From the NCBI RefSeq assembly GCF_030814415.1, contig NZ_JAUSVB010000003.1, positions 124,001 to 188,000 of the forward strand: a stretch of 64,000 bases of DNA. The letters run 5' to 3'. The translations under genes and the position numbers were made by a program. The DNA comes from Cellulomonas humilata. Lineage in GTDB: Bacteria; Actinomycetota; Actinomycetes; Actinomycetales; Cellulomonadaceae. This document shows, piece after piece, positions 31,745 through 40,192 of this stretch. Positions within the stretch are counted from its first letter, which is position 1. Every line of letters begins with the position of its first letter. The notes beneath the pieces are model-generated. The model had not been told where the DNA came from, ran no database searches, and was given only the letters and a program-made list of their open reading frames with translations.

Positions 31745-33915
31745 CTCGGGATCCTCTCCAGGCGGACACTGCTCGGGTGAGTGCTCACCCGAGCAGGTCC
31801 GCCGATCCCGACGTCACGGGCGTCACGGTGCGGGACGGCGTCGAGCTGGCGTACGAGGTCTTCCACCAGGACCACCCCACCACGGTGGTCCTGGTTCCGA
31901 CCTGGTCGATCGTGCCCTCGCGGTTCTGGAAGGCGCAGATCGGGTTCCTGGCCCGGCACTACCGGGTGATCACGTTCGACGGCCGGGGGAGCGGGCGGTC
32001 GGGCCGGCCGGAGGGAGCCGAGGCGTACACGGACCGGCAGTACGCCGACGACATCCTGGCGGTGCTGGACGCGACCGCGACCGAGAACGCCGTGCTGGTC
32101 ACCGAGTCGTGCGGTGCGTCCTGGGCGGTGCACGTCGCGGTGGGGGACCCCGAGCGGGTGCTCGGGATCATGGCGATCGCCCCGTCGTGCGGCCTCGACG
32201 TGGCCACGCCCGGCCGTGACCACGTGCCGTGGGACGAGCCGCTGGACTCGACCGAGGGCTGGGCCAAGTACAACAAGCACTACTGGCTCGGCGACGGCTA
32301 CGACGACTTCACGGAGTTCTTCTTCCACAAGATGTTCTCCGAGCCGCACTCGACCAAGCAGATCGAGGACTGCGTCGGCTGGGCGCACGAGATCTCGCCG
32401 CAGACGCTCGCGGACACCACCGCAGGGCGGATCGGGTGCGACGGCGCGGTGTGCGAGCCGGTGGCCCCGCTGGCCCGGCAGGTGACGTGCCCGGTCGTCG
32501 TGGTGCACGGCACCGAGGACCGGATCCGGCCGGCGGCGTTCGGTGAGCGGTTGGCCGAGCTCACCGGCGGAGAGCTCGTGCTGCTGGAGCACGCCGGGCA
32601 CGGTCCGTCGGCGCGCGACCCGGTGAAGATCAACCACCTGATCGCACAGCTCGTCGACCGGTTCGTCCCGCACAGGGAATCCCGCACGACATGGGTGCGG
32701 GCGATGCGACGACCGCGGAAGGCGCTGTACCTCTCGTCGCCCATCGGGCTCGGGCACGCGCAGCGGGACGTCGCGGTCGCGGCGGAGCTGCGGGCACGCC
32801 GGCCGGAGCTGCAGATCGACTGGCTCGCGCAGAACCCGGTCACCCGGGTGCTCGCGCGGCACGGCGAGACGGTCCACCCCGCGTCGGCGTGGCTGCGCAA
32901 CGAGTCGGGCCACATCGAGCACGAGGCCGGCGAGCACGACCTGCACGCGTTCCAGGCCATCCGCCGGATGGACGAGATCCTGGTGCACAACTTCATGGTC
33001 TTCGACGAGGTGGTGGCCGACGGCGGCTACGACCTGGTGATCGGCGACGAGGCGTGGGACGTCGACTACTTCCTGCACGAGAACCCCGAGCTCAAGCGGT
33101 TCTCGTTCGCGTGGATGACGGACTTCGTCGGCTGGCTCCCGATGCCCGACGGTGGCCCGCGCGAGGCGGCGCTGACCGCGGACTACAACGCGGAGATGAT
33201 CGAGCAGCGTGCCCGGTTCGCGCGTGTGCGGGATCGCTCGGTGTTCGTCGGGGACCCGGACGACGTGGTCGAGGACGACTTCGGCCCCGGGCTGCCGAGC
33301 ATCCGGACGTGGACGGAGGAGAACTTCGACTTCGCCGGGTACGTCACCGGGTTCGACCCCGCGGAGCTGGAGGGCATCGAGCGGTTGCGTGCGGAGCTCG
33401 GTGTGGGTCCGGGGGAGAAGCTCTGCCTGGTCACGGTCGGCGGGTCCGGCGTCGGGACGTCGCTGCTGCGCCGGGTCATGGACGTCGTGCCGCTGGTCCG
33501 CCAGCTCGCGCCGGAGCTCCGGTTCGCGTTCGTCACCGGCCCCCGGATCGACCCGTCGTCGTTGCCGGCCTGGGAGGGCTCGATGGTGCTCGGCTACGTG
33601 CCCGACCTGTTCCGGCACCTGGCCGCGTGCGACGTCGCGGTGGTCCAGGGTGGCCTGACCACGACCATGGAGCTGACGGCCCTGAACAAGCCGTTCGTGT
33701 ACGTCCCTCTGCGGCACCACTTCGAGCAGAACCTGCACGTGCGCAAGCGGCTCGACCGGTACGAGGCGGGCCGGCACCTGGCCTACGAGGACGCGGTCGA
33801 CCCGGACGCGCTCGCGGAGGCCATCGTGAAGGAGGCCAGCCGCGACGTGCGGTACCGCCCGGTCGCCACGGACGGTGCGGCGCGGGCGGCGGCGATGCTG
33901 GCCGAGCTCGTCTAG
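31741..33915 (+). CDS. Alpha/beta hydrolase-glycosyltransferase fusion protein
   Basis: A 724-residue bifunctional protein. Residues about 20-310 are an alpha/beta hydrolase (FDGRGSGRSGRPEG, nucleophile elbow TESCGAS, acid in HGTEDRI, His in EHAGHGPSA). After a linker (RAMRRPRK), residues about 325-724 are a GT-B glycosyltransferase of the UDP-GT/MurG kind: YLSSPIGLGHAQRDV, TVGGSGVGTSLL, and the donor-site segment VVQGGLTTTMELTALNKPF with FEQNLHVRKRL. No stop interrupts the join. The start is uncertain: GTG 31741 overlaps the methyltransferase stop, but a 28-base palindrome lies in the first codons and GTG 31777 is an alternative. The pair may tailor a glycosylated, acylated metabolite. Confidence 0.88.
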   Translation: MTRDPLQADTARVSAHPSRSADPDVTGVTVRDGVELAYEVFHQDHPTTVVLVPTWSIVPSRFWKAQIGFLARHYRVITFDGRGSGRSGRPEGAEAYTDRQYADDILAVLDATATENAVLVTESCGASWAVHVAVGDPERVLGIMAIAPSCGLDVATPGRDHVPWDEPLDSTEGWAKYNKHYWLGDGYDDFTEFFFHKMFSEPHSTKQIEDCVGWAHEISPQTLADTTAGRIGCDGAVCEPVAPLARQVTCPVVVVHGTEDRIRPAAFGERLAELTGGELVLLEHAGHGPSARDPVKINHLIAQLVDRFVPHRESRTTWVRAMRRPRKALYLSSPIGLGHAQRDVAVAAELRARRPELQIDWLAQNPVTRVLARHGETVHPASAWLRNESGHIEHEAGEHDLHAFQAIRRMDEILVHNFMVFDEVVADGGYDLVIGDEAWDVDYFLHENPELKRFSFAWMTDFVGWLPMPDGGPREAALTADYNAEMIEQRARFARVRDRSVFVGDPDDVVEDDFGPGLPSIRTWTEENFDFAGYVTGFDPAELEGIERLRAELGVGPGEKLCLVTVGGSGVGTSLLRRVMDVVPLVRQLAPELRFAFVTGPRIDPSSLPAWEGSMVLGYVPDLFRHLAACDVAVVQGGLTTTMELTALNKPFVYVPLRHHFEQNLHVRKRLDRYEAGRHLAYEDAVDPDALAEAIVKEASRDVRYRPVATDGAARAAAMLAELV
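31769..31796 (+). promoter_or_regulatory. Near-perfect palindrome at methyltransferase/fusion junction
   Basis: Perfect 13-bp inverted repeat CTGCTCGGGTGAG / CTCACCCGAGCAG separated by 2 bases, beginning 25 bases after the methyltransferase stop. It could be an RNA hairpin that attenuates or controls translation of the downstream fusion gene, or a dimeric repressor site. It contains the alternative GTG start at 31777. Confidence 0.55.
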
Positions 33916-34208
33916 AGGTCCACCAGGGCGAGGTGCACCCGCACGGTGTCGCCGACGTCGAGCCCCTCGGCCTTGCGGACCGCCTTCTTCACGGGCAGCA
34001 CGTACGTGTCCGTCGACGGGAAGATCGACGTCCGCCACACGGTGGTGCCGACGGTCACCTCGACGCGCACCGAACCGAAGCCGCGTGCGGAGTCGCCGAC
34101 GAGGTCCAGCACCTCGTCGGCGACCTGCGTGGGCAGGCTGACGAACGTCCACGCGTCGCTCTTGCGGGCGTCCCACAACCACAGCGGCGCCTCGAACTCG
34201 TACGTCAT
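33912..34208 (-). CDS. DUF1905 domain protein
   Basis: A 98-residue protein matching the DUF1905 beta-barrel family: YEFEAPLWLWDARKSDAWTFVSLP opens the domain, VGTTVWRTSIFPS is the central strand pair and YVLPVKKAVRKAEGLDVGDTVRVHLAL the C-terminal part with the conserved Pro-x-Lys-Lys. Function is unknown; larger relatives carry a C-terminal YdeI-like part that is absent here. Its start overlaps the stop of the uronate dehydrogenase-like gene (ATGA), and its stop overlaps that of the convergent fusion gene by 3 bases. Confidence 0.87.
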   Translation of the reverse strand: MTYEFEAPLWLWDARKSDAWTFVSLPTQVADEVLDLVGDSARGFGSVRVEVTVGTTVWRTSIFPSTDTYVLPVKKAVRKAEGLDVGDTVRVHLALVDL

Positions 34209-34969
34209 GACGCCGCCATGTCGCCGCCGAGCAGGCTCGGACCCGTGTACTCGGTGACGTCACCGGCGAACTGTTCGGCGTCGTCCTGCGGTGCGTAGCC
34301 CAGCGCCCGCGCACCAGTGAGGTCCCACCAGCCGCGGGTGTTCGCCGAGATGCCGTAGACGACGGTCGGACCGCTCACCGGACCGCGCAGCGCGGCGTCG
34401 ACGAGCCGGACGGCGTCGCCCGGGCTCAGCCAGATGCCGAGGTCGAACGCGGAGAGCGGCCGGTCGACGCAGCTGCCGATCCGCAACGACACCACCTCCA
34501 GCCCGTGCCGGTCCGCGTAGAGGCTGCCGAGCGCCTCGAGCGCCGCCTTGGAGACGCCGTAGAGGGTGTCCGGCCGGACGGGCCGGTCCGTCGGCGCGAC
34601 CGACCCGGTGGGGTAGAACCCGACGGCGTGGCACGAGCTGGCCAGGACGGCGCGCCGCACACCGGCACGGCGCGCGGCCTCCAGGACGCGGTAGGTGCCG
34701 TCGATGTTCGTCCGGCGGAGGGCGTCCCACGTGTCCTCGTGCGGGATGGCGGCCAGGTGCACGACGGCGACCGCGCCGGCCATCGCGTCCGTCAGGGCGT
34801 CGAGGGCGCCGTCGTCGCCGATGTCGATCGCGGCGTGCGCCTCGCCGGGGTCCGCGGTGTCGACCAGGACGAGCTCCCACCCCCGCGCCGGGAGGCCCCC
34901 GTCCACCCGCCGCAGGTACGTGCCGATGCGGCCCGCCGCGCCGGTCACCACCACCACCGTGTCGCCCAT
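34205..34969 (-). CDS. NAD-dependent epimerase/dehydratase, uronate dehydrogenase-like
   Basis: A 254-residue short-chain dehydrogenase of the extended type. VVTGAAGRIG (8-16) binds NAD, HLAAIPHEDTW follows at 71-81, the active site is Ser111/112 with YGVSK (Tyr137, Lys141), and LRIGSCVDRP is close to the uronate dehydrogenase substrate loop. That family oxidises glucuronate or galacturonate to the aldarolactone, fitting a pectin/arabinan user. A GGGAGGA site precedes the ATG at 34969; the longer upstream frame is a shadow. It is coupled to the DUF1905 gene and divergent from the DinB_2 gene by 78 bases. Confidence 0.85.
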   Translation of the reverse strand: MGDTVVVVTGAAGRIGTYLRRVDGGLPARGWELVLVDTADPGEAHAAIDIGDDGALDALTDAMAGAVAVVHLAAIPHEDTWDALRRTNIDGTYRVLEAARRAGVRRAVLASSCHAVGFYPTGSVAPTDRPVRPDTLYGVSKAALEALGSLYADRHGLEVVSLRIGSCVDRPLSAFDLGIWLSPGDAVRLVDAALRGPVSGPTVVYGISANTRGWWDLTGARALGYAPQDDAEQFAGDVTEYTGPSLLGGDMAAS

Positions 34970-35047
34970 CGATCCTCCCGGTCTCCGTCGCGCGCTCGGC
35001 CGAACGCCGACGTACCGTCGATCGTCTCTGACAAAGGATGGTGCTGC

Positions 35048-35563
35048 ATGGATGTTGCCGGACTCCTGATCGAGTCGTTCGGACGGCTGGACGGGGTGCT
35101 GACCCGCGCCGTCGACGCGTTGAGCGTCGACGAGCTGGCCTTCCGGCCCGACCCGCAGGCGAACTCCATCGCGTGGCTCGCGTGGCACGCCGCGCGCGGC
35201 GAGGACGCGCAGATCGCCGACGTCGCCGGCTCCGAGCAGGTGTGGACCAGCCAGGGCTGGGCGGACCGGTTCGACCTGCCGTTCGACGACTCGGCGACGG
35301 GTTACGGCCACAGCGCGCAGGACGTCGGCCGGGTGCGGGCGTCGTCGGACCTGCTGCTCGCCTATGCCCGGGCGGTCGCGGACCGCACGCAGGACTACCT
35401 CGCCGGGCTCACGGACAGCGACCTCGACCGCGTGGTCGACGAGCGCTGGGACCCGCCGGTGACGCTCGGTGTCCGGCTGGTCAGCATCGTCGGCGACAGC
35501 CTCCAGCACGCCGGTCAGGCGGCGTACGTGCGTGGGCTGCTGGAGCGCTCTACCCGAGCGTGA
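35048..35563 (+). CDS. DinB-superfamily (DUF664) thiol transferase-like protein
   Basis: A 171-residue four-helix-bundle protein of the DinB/DUF664 group, which in actinobacteria includes mycothiol-dependent S-transferases and maleylpyruvate isomerases. The metal-binding triad is suggested by IAWLAWHAARGED (about 40-52) and the C-terminal DSLQHAGQAAYVRGLL (His near 154). The name refers to the damage-inducible fold, not to DNA polymerase IV. It is probably a detoxification enzyme joining mycothiol to an electrophile. The final 14 bases overlap the convergent acyltransferase gene. Not every member has a known activity. Confidence 0.85.
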   Translation: MDVAGLLIESFGRLDGVLTRAVDALSVDELAFRPDPQANSIAWLAWHAARGEDAQIADVAGSEQVWTSQGWADRFDLPFDDSATGYGHSAQDVGRVRASSDLLLAYARAVADRTQDYLAGLTDSDLDRVVDERWDPPVTLGVRLVSIVGDSLQHAGQAAYVRGLLERSTRA

Positions 35564-37178
35564 GCGCCGCCTCCGGCCGGTGCACGCCGCGTGGCCGGTA
35601 GCCGAGGGCGTCGGACTGGTCGAGCAGGTCGGCCGCGTACCAGAGGGTGGCCAGCCACATCTCCGTGCCCTGCAGGGTGGGGGTGCCGCCAGGCCCGGTC
35701 TCGAACGCGAAGCCTCGGCCCGGGACCCACCGCCGGACGATCCGCTCGGCGTGCGTGCGGGCGACCTGCTGGATCTCGGGCCACCGGTGGCGTCGGTCGT
35801 GCCGGGTCAGCCACCACAGGGGGTGCAGCACGTCGAGCGCGTCGCACGCGGTCTCGCGGCCGGGGCCGAACGTGCGGGGGTCGGCGGCGTGGCGAAGGAT
35901 CGCGTCGATCGTCGCCTCGGTGCCGGGCAGGTCGACGCCGAGCTGGGCGAACGTCCCGCGGACCGTCCGGTAGAAGCCGTTGACGGGGAGCCGTAGACCG
36001 TCGACGTCCCTCGCGACACCCCACAGGCCCGTGCCCGGGTCTCGGTGCACCAGGAGCCAGCCCAGCAGGGCATCGACGACCCCGTCCGGAACGGGACGGC
36101 CCGCCCGGAGCTCCCAGGTCAACGCGGTGCCCAGCGCGTCGGCGCGGTGGCCGGCCGACCAGGCGTCGTGCGGGAAGTCGAGGTCCTGAAGCGCGCGGAC
36201 CACCCCCGCGGGGTCGAGCGTGGCGACGGGTGCGAGCGGGGCCGGCCACCCGGATCCGAGCAGGTCGAGGGCATAGCCGACGCAGAGCAGGTGGTAGACG
36301 TCGGTGTCGTCCCCGAGCCCCGGGAGCGGGAGGTCAGGGACGGCCACCGACGAGCCGAGCTCGTGGACCAGTCCGTCGTCCGCCTGCCAGCCGCGCAGCC
36401 GGGCCAGGTGCTCGGCGCGGGACCACGGCGCGGGTGGGGTGCCGAGCAGCAGGTCGGCGATCTCGACGGCGTCGCAGTGCGCGCGGACGGTGGGCTCGCG
36501 GCCGGGGGAGTCGGTCCACGCAGAACCGTCCCAGTGCCGCGCGAGCAGGTCCGGGGCGTCGGCGCGAGCCTGGTCGGCGAAGGAGCGCAGGGCGTCGGGT
36601 GACGCCCCGACGGTCCGGCGATCGCGGACGACCCGAGCGGGGTTCCCGACGACCACGGCCCACTCGGGGACGTCCCGGGTCACGACGGACCCGGCGCCGA
36701 CCACGGCGTGCGAGCCGATGCGGACACCGTCGAGCACGACGACGTGCGAGCCGATCCAGACGTCGTCGCCGACCGTGATCCCGAGCGAGGACATCGGCTG
36801 CCGGAAGATCGGCTCGGTGAGGTCGGCCATGCCGTGGTCGAACCCGAGCAGGCTGGTCTGGCCGCCGATCCGCACGGCGTCGCCCAGCCGGACCGTCCCG
36901 CGCACGACCGTGCTGACGTTGACGGTGCAGTCGGCGCCGATGACGAGGTCACCCGACAGGTGCGCGTAGGCAGCCACGGTCGACCGGTCACCCAGGGTGA
37001 GCGTGTCGGGGTGGACCGCGGCGAGCCGGGACACCACGCAGTCCCGCCCGATGGTGTGGCCGCGGGCACGCAGCTCGTCCTGGTAGGCGGCCTGGTCGGC
37101 GCGGGTCGCGGGGGAGGCCAGCTGCCCGAACGACCAGGGTGCGTAGTCCTCGCGCAGCGCGATCTCGTGCTCGTCCAT
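35550..37178 (-). CDS. Hexapeptide-repeat acyltransferase fused to an alpha-helical toroid-like domain
   Basis: A 542-residue protein. Residues about 35-195 are a left-handed beta-helix O-acetyltransferase (GDLVIGADCTVNVSTVVRGTV, FDHGMADLTEPI with the catalytic His, DDVWIGSHVVV, GAGSVVTRDVPEWAVVVGNPARVV). Residues about 205-542 are helical, with repeated Trp/His-rich blocks (ARHWDGSAW, LWGVARDVDG, NGFYRTVRGTFAQLG, WWLTRHDRRHRWPEI, GTEMWLATLWYAADLL), reminiscent of alpha/alpha-toroid enzymes such as terpene-cyclase-like or glycan lyase/hydrolase folds. The acyl donor is probably acetyl-CoA. The C-terminal role is unknown. It is convergent with the DinB_2 gene. Confidence 0.85.
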   Translation of the reverse strand: MDEHEIALREDYAPWSFGQLASPATRADQAAYQDELRARGHTIGRDCVVSRLAAVHPDTLTLGDRSTVAAYAHLSGDLVIGADCTVNVSTVVRGTVRLGDAVRIGGQTSLLGFDHGMADLTEPIFRQPMSSLGITVGDDVWIGSHVVVLDGVRIGSHAVVGAGSVVTRDVPEWAVVVGNPARVVRDRRTVGASPDALRSFADQARADAPDLLARHWDGSAWTDSPGREPTVRAHCDAVEIADLLLGTPPAPWSRAEHLARLRGWQADDGLVHELGSSVAVPDLPLPGLGDDTDVYHLLCVGYALDLLGSGWPAPLAPVATLDPAGVVRALQDLDFPHDAWSAGHRADALGTALTWELRAGRPVPDGVVDALLGWLLVHRDPGTGLWGVARDVDGLRLPVNGFYRTVRGTFAQLGVDLPGTEATIDAILRHAADPRTFGPGRETACDALDVLHPLWWLTRHDRRHRWPEIQQVARTHAERIVRRWVPGRGFAFETGPGGTPTLQGTEMWLATLWYAADLLDQSDALGYRPRGVHRPEAALTLG

Positions 37179-37243
37179 GGACCGTCTCCCTCGTCGGAAC
37201 CCCTGAATCCTTTCACGATCCCACCCGCGTAGGCTTCCCGACC

Positions 37244-38389
37244 ATGCGGTGTGCCTACTTCGATGCAGGGGTCTGCCGCTCCTGCACCTGGATGGGGCGC
37301 CCGCACGGCGAGCAGGTGGCCGACAAGGAGCGGCACTGCGCCAACCTGCTCGGCGAGCGCGACGACCTGGTGTGGCTGCCCCCGGTCGCGGGCCGCGAGT
37401 CGGGGTACCGCAACAAGGCGAAGATGGTGGTCGGTGGGACGGTCGAGCACCCGACCCTCGGCATCCTCGATGCCGGCGGCCAGGGCGTGGACCTGCAGGG
37501 CTGCGGCCTGTATCCCGGCTCGCTCGCGGCCTGCTTCCCGGTGCTCGCGGCGTTCGTCACCCGCGCGACCCTGACGCCCTACGACGTCCCGGCGCGCACC
37601 GGCGAGCTGAAGAACCTGCTGCTCACGCAGTCCCCGGACGGTGAGCTCCTGCTCCGGTTCGTGCTGCGTTCGCAGGAACCGGTGGCCCGGATACGCAAGC
37701 ACCTGCCGTGGCTCCTGGACGCGCTGCCACAGCTGCGGGTGGTGTCCGTGAACCTGCTGCCCGACCACAAGGCGGTGCTCGAGGGCGAGCGGGAGATCCT
37801 GCTGACGGCCACCGAGACCCTGCGGATGCGCGTGAACGGGATCGACCTGCACCTGCGCCCACAGAGCTTCTTCCAGACGAACACGGAGGTCGCAGCCGCC
37901 CTGTACCGGCACGCGGCGTCCTGGGTGGAGGAGCTGGCGCCGGCCACCGTGTGGGACCTGTACTGCGGCGTGGGCGGGTTCGCGCTGCACGTGGCCGCGC
38001 GTGGCCGTGAGGTCGTCGGCATCGAGACGAGCGTCGAGGCGATCGCGAGCGCGACCCTGAGCGCCGCTGACCTCGGCCTCGCCGGCGTGCGGTTCGCCGC
38101 CGGGGATGCGACGGAGTTCGCGCTGAGCGCCCCAGCCCCCGACCTGGTGATCGTCAACCCGCCGCGGCGGGGGATCGGCGAGGTCCTGAGCCGCTGGCTG
38201 GAGGCCTCCGACGTGCGGCACGTCGTCTACTCCAGCTGCAACGCGGCCTCGCTCGCCCGCGACCTCGCGCTCATGCCGTCTCTGCGCCCCCGCCGCGCGC
38301 AGGTGCTCGACATGTTCCCCCAGACGACCCACTACGAGGTGCTCACACTTCTCGAGCGCACCTCACCCTCTTGGACGGGCGTCCATTAG
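37244..38389 (+). CDS. rlmC: 23S rRNA (uracil(747)-C(5))-methyltransferase RlmC
   Basis: A 381-residue RNA m5U methyltransferase. The four Cys that hold the 4Fe-4S cluster (Cys3, 11, 14 and 87) fall at exactly the spacing of E. coli RlmC, and no N-terminal TRAM domain is present, which separates it from RlmD. SAM motif I is VWDLYCGVGGFAL, NPPRRG is motif IV, and the catalytic nucleophile is Cys332 in VYSSCNAASLARDL. The ATG at 37244 is set by the cluster Cys3; no strong ribosome site is visible. It modifies U747 of 23S rRNA. It is divergent from the acyltransferase fusion by 65 bases. Confidence 0.94.
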   Translation: MRCAYFDAGVCRSCTWMGRPHGEQVADKERHCANLLGERDDLVWLPPVAGRESGYRNKAKMVVGGTVEHPTLGILDAGGQGVDLQGCGLYPGSLAACFPVLAAFVTRATLTPYDVPARTGELKNLLLTQSPDGELLLRFVLRSQEPVARIRKHLPWLLDALPQLRVVSVNLLPDHKAVLEGEREILLTATETLRMRVNGIDLHLRPQSFFQTNTEVAAALYRHAASWVEELAPATVWDLYCGVGGFALHVAARGREVVGIETSVEAIASATLSAADLGLAGVRFAAGDATEFALSAPAPDLVIVNPPRRGIGEVLSRWLEASDVRHVVYSSCNAASLARDLALMPSLRPRRAQVLDMFPQTTHYEVLTLLERTSPSWTGVH

Positions 38390-38404
38390 ACGATAGGAAG
38401 AGGC

Positions 38405-39535
38405 ATGAGCACCTCTCCCGTCATCGTCATCGGCGCCGGACCCGCCGGCCTCGCGGTCGCCGCCTCGTTGCGGCAGCAGGGTGTGCGCGCCCTGGTCCTC
38501 GAGCGTGCCGACGACGTCGGCGCCTCGTGGCGGCGGCATTACGAGCGGCTGCACCTGCACACCACCCGCCGCTGGTCGGGGCTGCCGGGCTTTCCGATCC
38601 CGCACCGCTTCGGCCGGTGGGTCGCCCGCGCGGACGTCGTCAACTACCTCGAGATGTACGCCGTGCACCACCGGATCGACGTGCGGACCGGCGTCCAGGT
38701 GAAGCGTGTCGCCCGGGAGGGCTACGGCAGCTGGGTGGTCGAGACCGAGGCGGGGGAGTCGTTCACCGCGTCGACCGTCGTCGTCGCGACGGGGTACAAC
38801 CACACGCCCGTGCCGCCGGCGTGGCCGGGCGTCGAGAACTTCCCCGGTGAGCTCGTGCACGCCTCGGAGTACCGGAACGCCGCGCCGTACCGCGGCAAGG
38901 ACGTGCTCGTCGTCGGCGCGGGCAACACCGGCTCGGAGATCGCGGTCGACCTCACCGAGGGCGGGGCGTCGCGCGTCCGGCTCGCCATCCGCACGGCCCC
39001 GCACATCGTCCGGCGCTCGAACCTCGGCTGGCCGGCGCAGGGCACCGGCATCCTGGTGCGCCACCTGCCCGTCCCGGTGGTGGACCGCATCGCGGCCCTG
39101 GTGGCCCGCGTCGAGGTACCGGACCTGTCGTCGTACGGCCTCCCGCGACCGACCACCGGTCTGTACTCGCGCGTGAAGGAGGGCTCGGTCCCGCTGCAGG
39201 ACGTCGGGTTGATCGCCGCGGTGCAGGCGGGGCTGGTCGAGCCGGTGACGGCGGTCGAGTCGTTCGACGACGACGGCGCCGTGGTGCTGTCCGACGGCTC
39301 GCGGCTCACACCGGACGTGATCGTCGCGGCCACCGGCTACCGCCGCGGGCTGGAGGCGCTGGTCGGCGACCTCGGCGTGCTCGACGAGCGCGGGCTGCCG
39401 CGGGTGCACGGACCGCGGAACTTCCACTCGGCGCCCGGTCTCTACTTCACGGGGTACACCAACCCGATCAGTGGCATGTTCCGCGAGCTGCGGATCGACG
39501 CCGAGCGGATCGCCCGGGCGATCGGCCGCGCCTGA
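38405..39535 (+). CDS. Flavin-containing monooxygenase-like NAD(P)/FAD oxidoreductase
   Basis: A 376-residue two-dinucleotide flavoprotein. FAD binds at IVIGAGPAGLAVA (8-20), and the NADPH site is VLVVGAGNTGSEIAVDL near 166-182; the ATGY-type motif VVVATGYNHTP lies between them and a second VAATGYRRG near the end. The lack of the full Baeyer-Villiger fingerprint points to a group B FMO-like or thioredoxin-reductase-like enzyme acting on N- or S-containing compounds, or to the plant-YUCCA-like bacterial group. It lies 15 bases after rlmC on the same strand and may be cotranscribed. Substrate unknown. Confidence 0.9.
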   Translation: MSTSPVIVIGAGPAGLAVAASLRQQGVRALVLERADDVGASWRRHYERLHLHTTRRWSGLPGFPIPHRFGRWVARADVVNYLEMYAVHHRIDVRTGVQVKRVAREGYGSWVVETEAGESFTASTVVVATGYNHTPVPPAWPGVENFPGELVHASEYRNAAPYRGKDVLVVGAGNTGSEIAVDLTEGGASRVRLAIRTAPHIVRRSNLGWPAQGTGILVRHLPVPVVDRIAALVARVEVPDLSSYGLPRPTTGLYSRVKEGSVPLQDVGLIAAVQAGLVEPVTAVESFDDDGAVVLSDGSRLTPDVIVAATGYRRGLEALVGDLGVLDERGLPRVHGPRNFHSAPGLYFTGYTNPISGMFRELRIDAERIARAIGRA

Positions 39536-39544
39536 CGGGACGCG

Positions 39545-40156
39545 TCAGCGCACGACGCGGAACGTGAGGTGCGTGGCCTCGTCCGTCGCGACGAGGCCGG
39601 TGCGGACCAGCTCGGTCGTCGTGTCCCCGTCGACGTCGAGCAGCCGTTCGCCCCGGTGCAGGAGGACCGGCACCAGGTTGAGGGTGATCTCGTCGACCAG
39701 GCCGGCGGTCAGCGCCTGGCGGGACACGTCGGCGCCGCCCATCACCAGCACGTCCCGGTCGCCCGCGGCAGCGACGGCCTGGGCCACGGCGCTCGCGACG
39801 CCGTCCGTGACGAACGTGAAGGTGGCGCTCGTCATGGGCCGCGGCTCGTGAGGGCGGTGCGTCACGACGAACGTGGGCACCGGGAACGGGGTGTCCTTCC
39901 ACAGCTCGACCCCGATGTCGTAGGTCCGGCGCCCGACGACGACGGCGCCGGTGCGGGCGAACGCCTCCGCCGCGACGGCGGCGTCCGCTCCGGTGGGTGT
40001 CGTTCCGGCGGCGGCGACGTCACGGTCGCCACCCGCCGGGAACAGCCAGCGGTGCAGCCGCTCGCCGCCGACGCCCAACGGCGCCGCGTCCGACGTGTCG
40101 GGTCCGGCGCTGAACCCGTCCAACGACACCGATGCACTCACTCGCACGATTCCCAT
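39545..40156 (-). CDS. Dihydrofolate reductase family protein (RibD C-terminal-like)
   Basis: A 203-residue protein with the DHFR/RibD_C fold: VRVSASVSLDGFSAG at the N-terminus, AVVVGRRTYDIGVELW near 71-86, then DVLVMGGADVSRQALTAGLVDEITLNLVPVLLHRGERLL near 140-178, the typical substrate/NADPH segment. True folate reductase is unlikely since the usual folate Asp/Glu pattern is not seen; most such stand-alone proteins have no known substrate. It is divergent from the MocR regulator with only 47 bases between starts, so it may be the MocR target. It is convergent with the monooxygenase gene. Confidence 0.88.
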   Translation of the reverse strand: MGIVRVSASVSLDGFSAGPDTSDAAPLGVGGERLHRWLFPAGGDRDVAAAGTTPTGADAAVAAEAFARTGAVVVGRRTYDIGVELWKDTPFPVPTFVVTHRPHEPRPMTSATFTFVTDGVASAVAQAVAAAGDRDVLVMGGADVSRQALTAGLVDEITLNLVPVLLHRGERLLDVDGDTTTELVRTGLVATDEATHLTFRVVR

Positions 40157-40192
40157 GCGGCCCACGCTAGGTCGCGACCGGACCACCGGTAA

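Noticed and set aside
31567-34314. A 915-codon minus-strand frame opposite the hydrolase-glycosyltransferase gene
   Set aside because: Shadow of the fusion gene, with skewed composition and overlapping the DUF1905 and dehydrogenase genes.
35048-35563. DinB-like protein as part of the SOS response
   Set aside because: This fold shares a name only; it is a four-helix thiol-transferase-like protein and no LexA box lies in its upstream gap.
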